Origin: Phycisphaerae bacterium
GTDB lineage: Bacteria > Planctomycetota > Phycisphaerae > Phycisphaerales > UBA1924
Direction of reading: 5' to 3'
NCBI GenBank assembly: GCA_016794945.1
Contig: JAEUIX010000006.1
Coordinates: 1 to 11,481, forward strand
Length of the DNA: 11,481 nucleotides
A program made the position numbers and the translations under genes. Numbering within the stretch: the first letter of the stretch is position 1; each line of letters starts with the position of its first letter. Below the pieces are notes generated by a model that was not told where the DNA came from, searched no databases, and saw only the letters and a program-made list of their open reading frames with translations. Shown piece by piece: positions 1 to 6,702 of the stretch.

Positions 1-1
1 A

Positions 2-718
2 CAGGGTGGGCTGACCAGCGCGACGATCATGCCCCGCATGCCGTGCACCGCGCGAGCCGTCGAGTTCGCGCGCTCCAATCCGCGATTTGGGTTCGGCGTG
101 CACCTGACGTATGTCTGTGAAGGAGACGCCACGCCCGAGCGCCCGGTTCTCGCGCCCGATCAGGTGCGCAGTCTCGTCCGGTCCGACGGCCGTTTTCTAC
201 CGTCGAACGAAACGCGGAAACTCGCGCTCAGGGGCCGGCTCGACGTCGATCAGATCGCGAGCGAGACCGAAGCGCAGATTCGCCTCCTGCTCGACGCCGG
301 CGTCGCGGTGACGCACGTCGACAGCCACGGCCACCTGCACAAGTTCGGGCCGTTCCGAGAGGCGCTCCGCCGTGTCCTGCCGCGCTTCGGGATCACCCGT
401 GTTCGGGGCGTGCAGGACGTCTACCTCCGTCGGCCGCTCAAATCGTTCACCTACTGGTTCGGGCCGGTGTGGCGCCGCCGGATTCGCGCCGCGTTCTCGA
501 CCGCTGACGCGTTCTACATGCCCTCCAGTGCGGGCGACATGGATTGGCCCGGACCGCTTTTGAAGCGCCTTGAGGCGCTCGGCGTCAACACCGTGGAGGT
601 AGGGGTTCACCCGGGCGCGGCGGAGACTTGGCGACAACGGGAGTTCGAAGGGGCGGTGTCGTTGGGCGAGTTGGCTCGCCGAGCCGGCCACGAACTGGTG
701 ACATACCGCGACGTCTGA
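2..718 (+). CDS. YdjC/ChbG-family carbohydrate deacetylase (5'-truncated by window edge)
   Basis: Family members are metal-dependent deacetylases acting on N-acetylated sugars. Counting from the ATG at 29, the sequence shows GVHLT (residues 23-27, with the metal-ligand type His), THVDSHGHLH (95-104, the His/Asp-rich core) and EVGVHPG (190-196, near the C-terminus), in family order. The same frame stays open upstream of position 29 and reads GGLTSATIMPRM, which matches the segment that normally follows the N-terminal NADDFG metal motif. The ATG at 29 is therefore internal, and the true start and the first metal-binding Asp lie left of the window. The TGA stop is at 716-718, followed by 79 bp before comM. 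The substrate cannot be told. In clusters with glycosyltransferases such enzymes often act in glycan synthesis or export, but no such partner is visible directly beside it. Confidence 0.9.
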   Translation, partial: QGGLTSATIMPRMPCTARAVEFARSNPRFGFGVHLTYVCEGDATPERPVLAPDQVRSLVRSDGRFLPSNETRKLALRGRLDVDQIASETEAQIRLLLDAGVAVTHVDSHGHLHKFGPFREALRRVLPRFGITRVRGVQDVYLRRPLKSFTYWFGPVWRRRIRAAFSTADAFYMPSSAGDMDWPGPLLKRLEALGVNTVEVGVHPGAAETWRQREFEGAVSLGELARRAGHELVTYRDV

Positions 719-763
719 CTTCCTTCCTCCGCTCCGTAGACCCCACCCCGGGGATTTCCCCTA

Positions 764-791
764 TTGCGGATCGTGCTTTGTTCGGTATGCT
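764..791 (+). promoter_or_regulatory. Candidate comM promoter giving a leaderless mRNA
   Basis: A -35-like TTGCGG (764-769) and a -10-like TATGCT (786-791) are separated by 16 bp. The -10 hexamer ends exactly 6 nt before the comM ATG at 798, so transcription would start at or next to the A of the start codon. No Shine-Dalgarno sequence precedes the ATG, which agrees with a leaderless message. An inverted repeat, GGGGA-TT-TCCCC (750-761), sits just upstream of the -35 and could be an operator or chance. Confidence 0.5.
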
Positions 792-797
792 CCGGGC

Positions 798-2468
798 ATG
801 CTCGCCCGCATCGGCTCTTTCCTTATGCAGGGCATCGACGCCCACCTCTGCGAGGTGGAGATCGATCACGACGGCACGCAGGAGAAGCACACCCAGCTCG
901 TCGTCGGGCTGCCGGACGCGGCGGTGAAAGAGTCGCTCGAACGCGTGCGCTCGGCGCTGGAGAACTCGTCGTACCAGTTCCCGTACGGCCGGGTGCTGGT
1001 GAGCCTGGCACCGGCGGACGTTCGGAAGGAGGGGCCGGCGTACGACCTGGCGATCGCGCTGGGGCTGCTGATCAGCCAGGGCGTGATCCGCTCAGGACCG
1101 CGGCCCGTGGTTTCGGCGACGGCGCGGGCCGGGGCGGGCTCGGCAACCGGTTCCGGACGTTCCAAAGCCGCAGCCCCGTCGTACTCCAGAAGCGGTACGG
1201 GCGCCGATGAGGACGAAGTGCCGACGTTCGACGCCCCGCGGTTCGAGCCGCTGGGCATCGGCGACTACCTGTTCGCGGGCGAGCTGGCGCTCGACGGCCG
1301 CCTGCGCCCGGTCAAGGGGGTGATCGCCATGGCGGCGCTGGCCAAGAGCCTGGGGCTCCGCGGCGTGGTGGTGCCGCGCGACAACGCGCCGGAGGCTGCG
1401 GTGGTGCCGGGGGTGGAGGCGATCGGGGCGGCGACGCTGGCGGAGGTGGTGGGGTACCTGACCGGCGCGGTAGAGCCGAGCCCGCTGCCGACGGTGGACG
1501 TGGAGTCGCTGCTGCGGACGGCGACGGCGGAGATCGACTTCGCCGAGGTGCGGGGGCAGGAGGCGGTCAAGCGGGCGATCGTGGTGGCGGCGGCGGGCGG
1601 GCACAACCTGCTGATGCTCGGCCCGGCGGGCACGGGCAAGAGCATGATGGCCAAGGCGCTGCCCGGGGTGCTGCCGGCGCTGACGGCCGAGGAGGCGGTG
1701 GAGATCACGCGGATCTACTCGGCCGCGGGCATGATGCCCGCCGGCGCCGGGCTGATCACGACGCGGCCGGTGCGGACGCCGCACCACACGGCCAGCGCGC
1801 CGGCGATCATCGGCGGCGGGATGATCCCGCGGCCGGGCGAAATCAGCCTGGCGCACCGGGGCGTGATGTTCCTGGACGAACTGCCGGAGTTCCCGCGGAT
1901 GGTGCTCGAGACGCTGCGGCAGCCGCTGGAGGACCATGTCGTGACGATCGCCCGGGCCCATTCGGCGGTGCGGTTCCCGGCGAACTTCATGCTCGTGGCG
2001 GCGATGAACCCGACGCCCAAGGGGGACTTCGCGCAGGACGAGTTCGGGCGGCGGGAGATGGAGCGCTACCTGTCGCGCCTGAGCGGCCCGCTGATCGACC
2101 GCATCGATATCCACGTCGAGGCGCCGGCGGTCCCGTTCAAGCAACTGGCGGCGGCCCCCCGCGGCACCAGCACGGCGGACATGCGGTCCCAGGCCGAGCG
2201 GGCACGGGCGGCGCAGATCGCGCGACAGGGCCCCGGCGTGCCCAACGCGCGCCTGAGCGGGAAGCAGCTGGACAAGGTGGCCGCGATGGACGACGCGACG
2301 CGCGACATGCTCGGGCGGGCGATGGGCGAACTGGGGCTCTCGGCCCGCGCGTACGACAAGATCCGGCGGGTGGCGCGCACGATCGCGGACCTGGCGGGCA
2401 GCGAGCGCGTGGGGTCCGAGCACGTGAGCGAGGCGATCGGCTACCGGCTGCTGGACCGCAAGGTGTGA
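798..2468 (+). CDS. comM: ComM/YifB Mg-chelatase-like AAA+ helicase
   Basis: ComM is a hexameric AAA+ branch-migration helicase that helps integrate incoming single-stranded DNA during natural transformation. The 556-aa protein has the usual three parts: an N-terminal ChlI-like domain (about 5-97 and 150-225, with VVGLPDAAVKES and LAPADVRKEGPAYDL), the AAA+ core with Walker A GPAGTGKS (275-282), Walker B MFLDEL (357-362) and sensor-1 MNPTP (403-407), and a C-terminal domain with SARAYDKIRRVARTIADL. Two oddities stand out. Residues about 98-149 form a Gly/Ala/Ser-rich insertion inside the N-terminal domain, where relatives run almost directly into the GELAL segment. The cysteine cluster many homologues carry after MNP (CPCG and later Cys) is absent: MNPTPKGD is followed by no Cys. 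The gene ends 6 bp from the convergent gene at 2475-2828. The ATG start is supported by the promoter spacing and homology from residue 3. Confidence 0.95.
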   Translation: MLARIGSFLMQGIDAHLCEVEIDHDGTQEKHTQLVVGLPDAAVKESLERVRSALENSSYQFPYGRVLVSLAPADVRKEGPAYDLAIALGLLISQGVIRSGPRPVVSATARAGAGSATGSGRSKAAAPSYSRSGTGADEDEVPTFDAPRFEPLGIGDYLFAGELALDGRLRPVKGVIAMAALAKSLGLRGVVVPRDNAPEAAVVPGVEAIGAATLAEVVGYLTGAVEPSPLPTVDVESLLRTATAEIDFAEVRGQEAVKRAIVVAAAGGHNLLMLGPAGTGKSMMAKALPGVLPALTAEEAVEITRIYSAAGMMPAGAGLITTRPVRTPHHTASAPAIIGGGMIPRPGEISLAHRGVMFLDELPEFPRMVLETLRQPLEDHVVTIARAHSAVRFPANFMLVAAMNPTPKGDFAQDEFGRREMERYLSRLSGPLIDRIDIHVEAPAVPFKQLAAAPRGTSTADMRSQAERARAAQIARQGPGVPNARLSGKQLDKVAAMDDATRDMLGRAMGELGLSARAYDKIRRVARTIADLAGSERVGSEHVSEAIGYRLLDRKV

Positions 2469-2474
2469 GGCGGC

Positions 2475-2828
2475 TCACTCGGCGTCGTTGCGGACGCGCT
2501 TGCGGCCCGCGCCCGGCCCGTCGCCCGCGTCGACCCGAACGAACCGCCCGCGAAGGCCGCGACGGCCGCTGTAGCTCTGGGCGCTGAAGAAACCCAGGTC
2601 GATGAGGATCGCCAGGATGAAGACCACCAGCCACAGGCCGCTGACGCTCCGCTGGTTCTCGTTCATGGCGCCGGCGTACGCGAGCGTGGTGCAGGGCATG
2701 AACAGGAAGCCCATGAAGGGCCAGAAGTTGGTGGAGAAGGCGCGTCCGAGGTAGTCGCTGAACAGGAACACCAGGAACAGCGCAACCCTGGGGAAGAAGA
2801 ACGCGATGGCTCCGACGAGGCAGGGCAT
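2475..2828 (-). CDS. Hypothetical 117-aa membrane protein downstream of pgpA
   Basis: I do not recognise this family. The ATG at 2828 is preceded by a good Shine-Dalgarno AAGGGGG with an 8-nt spacer, and lies 20 bp after the pgpA stop on the same strand, so the two are probably one operon. The protein has three likely membrane helices (about 5-23, 34-54 and 64-82) and a basic, Gly/Arg-rich cytoplasmic tail (88-117). The first two helices are rich in Phe, a composition expected of real membrane protein rather than an antisense shadow. The frame is open much further upstream, but there it runs antisense-like through pgpA and is Arg/Pro/Gly-rich, so a longer start is unlikely. It converges on comM with a 6-bp gap and no room for a terminator. 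A role near phospholipid synthesis is only guessed from the neighbour. Confidence 0.6.
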   Translation of the reverse strand: MPCLVGAIAFFFPRVALFLVFLFSDYLGRAFSTNFWPFMGFLFMPCTTLAYAGAMNENQRSVSGLWLVVFILAILIDLGFFSAQSYSGRRGLRGRFVRVDAGDGPGAGRKRVRNDAE

Positions 2829-2848
2829 GAGTCGGTCCCCCTTGGCGG

Positions 2849-3349
2849 TTACAGCAGCAACCACGCGGCCGCGGCGCACGGCACGCCCGCGTACACGCCC
2901 GCGATCAGGTCGTCGATGAGGATGCCGGCGCCGGCGTGCAGGGCTTGCAAGCGGCGAGCCGGGGGCGGCTTGAGGATGTCCGCCAGCCGGAAGAGCACGA
3001 ACGCGGCGCCGATCCAGATCGCCGCTCTCTGCGGCGAGGCGAAGCAGGCGTGCGGGAGGCACAGAAGGGCCAGGGCCATGCCGGCGGTTTCGTCGGCGAC
3101 GACCTGGCTCGGGTCCTTCCTGCGGAAATGCCGTTCCGCGGCGTTTCCACACGCCAGGCAGGCGGCGCTGAACAGCGCGACCGTGGCCGTCAGCAGGGCG
3201 TACCAGAGGAGCCCGTCGGAGGCGGGGCCCCTGCCGAGCAGCACCAGCAGCATGGCCAGCCCGGCCGGAGGGAGGGATCCCCACGTGCCGGGCGCCGGGC
3301 GCAGCAGGCCGAGTCCGAACGTCGTGATGGACCAGAGCGAGGCCGGCAT
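2849..3349 (-). CDS. pgpA: Phosphatidylglycerophosphatase A
   Basis: PgpA is an inner-membrane enzyme that removes the phosphate from phosphatidylglycerophosphate to give phosphatidylglycerol, the step after PgsA. The 166-aa product is close to the usual 160-170 aa. Conserved blocks are LLRPAPGTWGSL (15-26), KDPSQVVADETAG (78-90) and FVLFRLADILKPPPAR (117-132), followed by HAGAGILIDDLIAGVYAG (138-155), with the acidic residues expected to bind Mg2+. Hydrophobic stretches at about 28-40, 47-67 and 112-122 fit membrane association. The ATG at 3349 is chosen because PgpA homology begins within ten residues of it. The frame continues upstream to 3739, but that part lies antisense to the PqqD-like gene and is low-complexity Arg/Pro. 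No Shine-Dalgarno precedes the start; instead a TACGCT box ends 6 nt before it, suggesting a leaderless transcript. Confidence 0.93.
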   Translation of the reverse strand: MPASLWSITTFGLGLLRPAPGTWGSLPPAGLAMLLVLLGRGPASDGLLWYALLTATVALFSAACLACGNAAERHFRRKDPSQVVADETAGMALALLCLPHACFASPQRAAIWIGAAFVLFRLADILKPPPARRLQALHAGAGILIDDLIAGVYAGVPCAAAAWLLL

Positions 3350-3355
3350 GGCGGG

Positions 3356-3361
3356 AGCGTA
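3356..3361 (-). promoter_or_regulatory. Candidate -10 box of pgpA (leaderless geometry)
   Basis: Read on the minus strand, TACGCT is followed by six bases and then the pgpA ATG. This is the same geometry as in front of comM and pgsA. I see no convincing -35 element at 16-18 bp spacing, so the call rests on the box position and on the lack of a Shine-Dalgarno. Confidence 0.35.
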
Positions 3362-3383
3362 CCCAGCCGCCGGGGTTGCGGCG

Positions 3384-3392
3384 TGGTAGCAT
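3384..3392 (+). promoter_or_regulatory. Candidate extended -10 of the PqqD-like operon
   Basis: TGGTAGCAT fits an extended -10 (TGn followed by a TANNNT hexamer, 3387-3392). It would start transcription near 3399 and leave a short leader of about 37 nt carrying the Shine-Dalgarno for the gene at 3436. No matching -35 is visible. The site lies between this operon and the divergent pgpA. Confidence 0.3.
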
Positions 3393-3435
3393 GCCCCCGC
3401 GTCCGCGCACGTGGGAGATGCGAGGGGATTCCCGG

Positions 3436-3852
3436 ATGACCATGCACCCGACTTCCGATCGACTGATCCTGCGGCCAGAGGTCGTTTCAACCGTGCTTCA
3501 TGACGGGGCGGTGCTGCTGGACCTGCGCAGCAAGTACTTCTATTCCGCCAACGCCAGCGCGTGGGCGATCGTGCAGCGGTTCGAAGGGGGCGCGACGCCG
3601 GACGAGGTTCGGCGTGCGTGCGAGCTGCTGGGCGCCGGCGCGGTTGATACGCCGGCCATCGAAGCTGTGATCCAGCAGCTGATCGCCGACGACCTCGTGG
3701 AGGTCGCCGACGGATCCGCCGCGTCGGCGGGCGACGCACCGGCGATCGTCGGCGGCGTCGGTTGGGTGTTGCCCGCGCTGGTGCGACACCAGGAGCCGCT
3801 GCAGCGGATCATGGTCAGCGCGTTCGATCCCGGCATCCCCCTGGCCGAGTGA
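3436..3852 (+). CDS. PqqD-like (RRE-type) protein with a leader-like C-terminal tail
   Basis: PqqD-family proteins are small winged-helix domains (RiPP recognition elements) that bind a peptide leader and present it to modifying enzymes. In this 138-aa protein the domain spans about 8-92: VVSTVLHDGAVLLDLRSKYF (about 16-35) gives the beta-strand part, SANASAWAIVQRFEGG (37-52) the central helix, and EAVIQQLIADDLVEV (76-90) the final helix. After a short Ala/Gly linker there is a conserved-looking tail (about 108-138) containing WVLPALVRHQEPL. This resembles the YxxPxL recognition motif of lasso-peptide leaders, with Trp for Tyr. The ATG at 3436 has Shine-Dalgarno GAGGGGA at a 7-nt spacing; an in-frame ATG at 3418 is a less likely alternative. 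The stop TGA overlaps the next gene's GTG. Identification as PqqD-like is by pattern; the meaning of the tail is inference. Confidence 0.85.
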   Translation: MTMHPTSDRLILRPEVVSTVLHDGAVLLDLRSKYFYSANASAWAIVQRFEGGATPDEVRRACELLGAGAVDTPAIEAVIQQLIADDLVEVADGSAASAGDAPAIVGGVGWVLPALVRHQEPLQRIMVSAFDPGIPLAE

Positions 3853-4922
3853 CCATGCCCGCCGCCGAGAGTCCAACAGGCGTTGCGTCCGGGCGTGCCG
3901 GGAGGACCGCTTCGCGGCACGCGTGGGGGCCGGTCCGGCTCGACGCCGAGTGGCCTGACCCGGCGCTGGCCGCGGCGCTGTCGCGTCACTGCAACCAGTT
4001 CGACGCGCCGTGGACTTCTGGTCCGGGCGAGCCGTGCTGCTGGCGGCTGTGCGTGGGGGAGGCCGAGCCCGGGGGGGCGGTCGGCGGCACGGCGGTCGGC
4101 GGGTTCCTCACGACGGTGCACCTGAGCGTCGATCGCGCCGCCGGCGGGGCGATCGAGAGCCGCGGGCGTCGGGGGAGTCTTCTGCGGATCGACGAGTCGG
4201 CGCGCACCGCCCTGCTGTGGGTGCCGGCGTGGGCGCGGCGTCCGGAGGTGATCGAGGAAGCCGAGCAGCAGCTGACCTTGCTGTCGTCGCGGGCGTGGGC
4301 GCTGGCGGGGTGGACGCCGGTGCACGGCGCGACGCTAGTGGCGCCGGGGGCCGACCGCTGCGCGGTGATCTGCGCGCCGTCGGGCTCGGGCAAGACGACG
4401 CTGACGTTCAGCCTGCTGCGCCGGGGCTGGCGCACGCTGGGCGACGACAAGCTCCTGGCGCGTCGCGTGCCGGGGGGCGTCGAGGCGCGGTCGCTGGCCC
4501 GTCGCCTGCACCTGGACCCGGCCGCGTCGCGATGGCTGGCGGAGGCCGGCGACATCCGCCGGTTCCCGGCCTACTCGCCCTGGACCGACAAGCGGCACGT
4601 GGATCTGGAGGCCGTGTGGCCCGGCCGGCTGCTCAGCCGCGCGATGATCGCGCTGGTGGTGCGCATCCGGCGCGAGCCGGGAACGGCGGGCCTGCGGTGG
4701 GCGCCGCTGGACCAGGCGGGGAGGTTCGACACGGCGGCGCGGCAGGTGGCGATTCCCGGCGAGGCGGGGGCGGCCCGGCCGCTGGTGGGCGTCGTCGGCG
4801 CGATCGCGTCGGTGGCCCAGGGCATCGAACTGGTGGTCGGGGACGACGCGTTCGACGATTCGTCGGCGCTCGACGCGCTGAGCCGGGCGCTGGGCGCGAC
4901 GCTCGCGGGGGGGACCGCGTGA
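3849..4922 (+). CDS. HPr kinase/phosphorylase-like ATPase (HprK-related)
   Basis: HprK-type proteins are P-loop kinases that phosphorylate a serine; relatives in paeninodin-type lasso clusters modify the precursor peptide. Numbering from the ATG at 3855, the HprK signature comes in order: GWTPVHGATLV with the conserved HxG (His157), Walker A APSGSGKTT (174-182), RGW followed by GDDK (197-200), corresponding to the acidic pair of HprK, then TDKRHVDL (244-251). The N-terminal 140 residues are not catalytic HprK and have a Cys-rich patch (CCWRLC, 61-66). Length is about 355 aa, typical of HprK-related proteins outside the Firmicutes. The GTG at 3849 overlaps the upstream stop as GTGA, the junction style used by most of this operon; ATG 3855 is two codons in and equally possible. 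No HPr gene is seen nearby, so a classical sugar-repression role is unlikely. Confidence 0.85.
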   Translation: MTMPAAESPTGVASGRAGRTASRHAWGPVRLDAEWPDPALAAALSRHCNQFDAPWTSGPGEPCCWRLCVGEAEPGGAVGGTAVGGFLTTVHLSVDRAAGGAIESRGRRGSLLRIDESARTALLWVPAWARRPEVIEEAEQQLTLLSSRAWALAGWTPVHGATLVAPGADRCAVICAPSGSGKTTLTFSLLRRGWRTLGDDKLLARRVPGGVEARSLARRLHLDPAASRWLAEAGDIRRFPAYSPWTDKRHVDLEAVWPGRLLSRAMIALVVRIRREPGTAGLRWAPLDQAGRFDTAARQVAIPGEAGAARPLVGVVGAIASVAQGIELVVGDDAFDDSSALDALSRALGATLAGGTA

Positions 4923-5824
4923 GCGACGCGCCTCTGGTGAGCGTCGTGATCCCCGCGCTCAACGCCGAGCGCACGATCGGCGACACGCTCGCGGCGCTGC
5001 GCGCCCAGGCCGGCGTGCCCGGGCCGGTGGAGATCATCGTGGCGGACAACGGGTCTTCCGACGGCACCGTCGGGATCGCCCGCGCCGCGGGCGCCACGGT
5101 GATCCACGCCCACGAGCGCGGACCCTCGGCCGCGAGGAACGCGGGCATCGGCGCGGCGCGCGGGCGGGTCATCGCGCACACCGACAGCGACACCGTGCCG
5201 AGCCGGCGCTGGCTGGGCGCGCTGGTGAGCGCGCTGGACCGCGCCGGTCGCGCGGTGGCCACCGGCCCGATCGTGGGCTGGCCGGCTTCGACGGCGGCCG
5301 AGCGATTCGTGGAGGCCCGGGGCGCGTACACACGGAGCGTGAGCGTCGATCACCCGGTGCACCCGTACGCGACGGGCATGAACCTCGCGATCCGCGCCGA
5401 CGACCTGCGCGACGCGGGAGGGTGGGACCCCTGGATGGGCAGCGGCGAGGACATCGACCTGTGCATCCGCCTGCGTCGGCGCGGGGTCGGGATCGCCTGG
5501 TCGCAGGGTGCGAGCCTGTTCCACCGGCACCGATCCGACGACGCTGCGCTCTGGAGGCAGGCCCGGTGGTACGGATCGGGCTACGCGCAATTGCACCTGA
5601 AGCACCCGGATCTTCTGACGTGGCGGCTGTGGCAGACGCTGTGGGTGGGCGCCGGGGTGGGGTGCCTGTTCGCCGCGGCGCCCGTGGCGGCGGCGGGTCG
5701 GGCGCTGGGTCTGCTGAGCCCGGCGCGGGCGGAGTTCGAGCGGTACTACCGGGCGTGGAACGCGCACTACTGGGGTGCGTTCTTCCTCCGGCTGGCGTCG
5801 GGCGAAGGGCCCCGGGGCACGTGA
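4919..5824 (+). CDS. Family 2 glycosyltransferase with C-terminal membrane segment
   Basis: A GT-A-fold inverting glycosyltransferase that would transfer a sugar from a nucleotide-sugar donor. In the 301-aa product the nucleotide-binding part begins at once with VSVVIPALNAERTI (7-20), then VADNGSSDGT (41-50), ARNAGIGAARG (72-82), the DxD metal motif in HTDSD (Asp89/Asp91), and GEDIDLCIRLR (176-186), which holds the acidic catalytic ED. A hydrophobic stretch at about 239-265 may be a membrane helix or amphipathic anchor, so the enzyme probably works at the inner face of the cytoplasmic membrane. The GTG start at 4919 overlaps the preceding stop (GTGA); the frame is open far upstream but only as an Arg/Gly-rich shadow. 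It is closely similar to the next gene, indicating a tandem duplication. Donor and acceptor are unknown. Confidence 0.93.
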   Translation: MSDAPLVSVVIPALNAERTIGDTLAALRAQAGVPGPVEIIVADNGSSDGTVGIARAAGATVIHAHERGPSAARNAGIGAARGRVIAHTDSDTVPSRRWLGALVSALDRAGRAVATGPIVGWPASTAAERFVEARGAYTRSVSVDHPVHPYATGMNLAIRADDLRDAGGWDPWMGSGEDIDLCIRLRRRGVGIAWSQGASLFHRHRSDDAALWRQARWYGSGYAQLHLKHPDLLTWRLWQTLWVGAGVGCLFAAAPVAAAGRALGLLSPARAEFERYYRAWNAHYWGAFFLRLASGEGPRGT

Positions 5825-6702
5825 TGCGCGTGACGGTCGTCATCCCGGCGTACAACGCCGTCGCCACCGTGGCCGAGGCGGTCCGCGCGGTCGTGCAGCA
5901 GGTGGGCGTGCCGGCGGATCAGCGCGAGTGCATCGTGGCATCCGACGCTTCGAGCGATGGCACCGACGGGGCCGCCCGGGCCGCCGGGGCGACGGTCGTG
6001 CGCCTGCCCTTGAACCGCGGCTGCGGCGCGGCCCGCAACGCCGGGATCCGCGCGGCCCGGGGCCGCTGGATCGCGTTCACGGACGCCGACTGCGTGCCGT
6101 CGCGCCGCTGGCTGGCCGAGCTGCTGTCCAGCGCCGAGCGCGCGGATCGGCGGACGCTCGGTGTCGCGGGGCGCACGGTCGGGCTGGAATCGGCCACGCC
6201 GGCCGCGCGGTTCATGGACCTGATCGGCGCGCTGGACGCCGAGAATTACGTGCGGCACGCCGTGTCGCCCTGGGCTCCGTCGTGCAACCTGGCGTACCGA
6301 CGGGAGGATCTGCTGGCCGTCGGCGGGTTCGACCCGTCGATGCGTTCCTACGAGACGTGCGAGCTTCACCGGCGGCTCGTCCGCGCGTTCGGGGGCGGTA
6401 TCGAGCTGGCGCCCCGGGCGGTGGTGATGCACCGGCACCGGGCGACCTGGGCCGCGCTGTGGCGGCAGCAGCTGTCGTACGGGCGGGGCCACGGCGAGTT
6501 CCTGCGCCGGCACTCGGAGGTCTGGCCCTGGTCGCGCCGGCAGGAACTGGGCGCGTGGGCGCGCACGCTGGGCCTGGCGGTGCGGGCCGCGGCGTCGGCG
6601 CGCGGCGACGAGGGACTGGTTCGGCGTGGACTGCTGGTCAAGCACCTGGCGCAGCGCATCGGGTTCGCGCAGGCGTACTTCGGCGATGGGGGGCGGCCGT
6701 GA
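5824..6702 (+). CDS. Family 2 glycosyltransferase, tandem paralogue
   Basis: A second GT-A glycosyltransferase of 292 aa. It shows VTVVIPAYNAVATV (3-16), VASDASSDGT (38-47), CGAARNAGIRAARGR (67-81), the DxD motif in FTDADCVPSRRW (85-96), and HRHR-ALWRQ-YGRGHGEF near the C-terminus. Shared blocks with the upstream enzyme (SSDGT, ARAAGATV, AARNAGI, VPSRRWL, HRHR, AALWRQ) show they are paralogues. The acidic motif that reads GEDIDL in the first copy reads YETCEL (176-181) here, so the position normally held by Asp is Thr and the general base may differ. There is no C-terminal membrane helix, unlike the first copy. The ATG at 5824 overlaps the upstream TGA (TGATG); a GTG at 5821 is an alternative one codon earlier. 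The two enzymes may add consecutive sugars. Confidence 0.93.
   Translation: MRVTVVIPAYNAVATVAEAVRAVVQQVGVPADQRECIVASDASSDGTDGAARAAGATVVRLPLNRGCGAARNAGIRAARGRWIAFTDADCVPSRRWLAELLSSAERADRRTLGVAGRTVGLESATPAARFMDLIGALDAENYVRHAVSPWAPSCNLAYRREDLLAVGGFDPSMRSYETCELHRRLVRAFGGGIELAPRAVVMHRHRATWAALWRQQLSYGRGHGEFLRRHSEVWPWSRRQELGAWARTLGLAVRAAASARGDEGLVRRGLLVKHLAQRIGFAQAYFGDGGRP

Noticed and set aside
29..31. ATG as the start of the YdjC-like gene
   Set aside because: The frame is open upstream and reads family-like sequence, so this Met is internal.
750..761. GGGGA-TT-TCCCC inverted repeat as an intrinsic terminator of the YdjC-like gene
   Set aside because: Arms are only 5 bp with a 2-nt centre, and no T-run follows.
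1092..2423. 443-codon open frame on the minus strand across comM
   Set aside because: It is Arg/His-rich and matches no family; it is an antisense shadow caused by GC-rich third codon positions of comM, whose own motifs are unambiguous.
3391..3435. Separate precursor peptide ahead of the PqqD-like gene
   Set aside because: The ATGs at 3391 and 3418 are in frame with the PqqD-like gene with no stop between, so they are alternative starts and not a free peptide; no other short frame with a leader motif was found.
4571..5767. 398-codon minus-strand frame across the first glycosyltransferase
   Set aside because: Arg/Pro/His-rich shadow; no recognisable domain.
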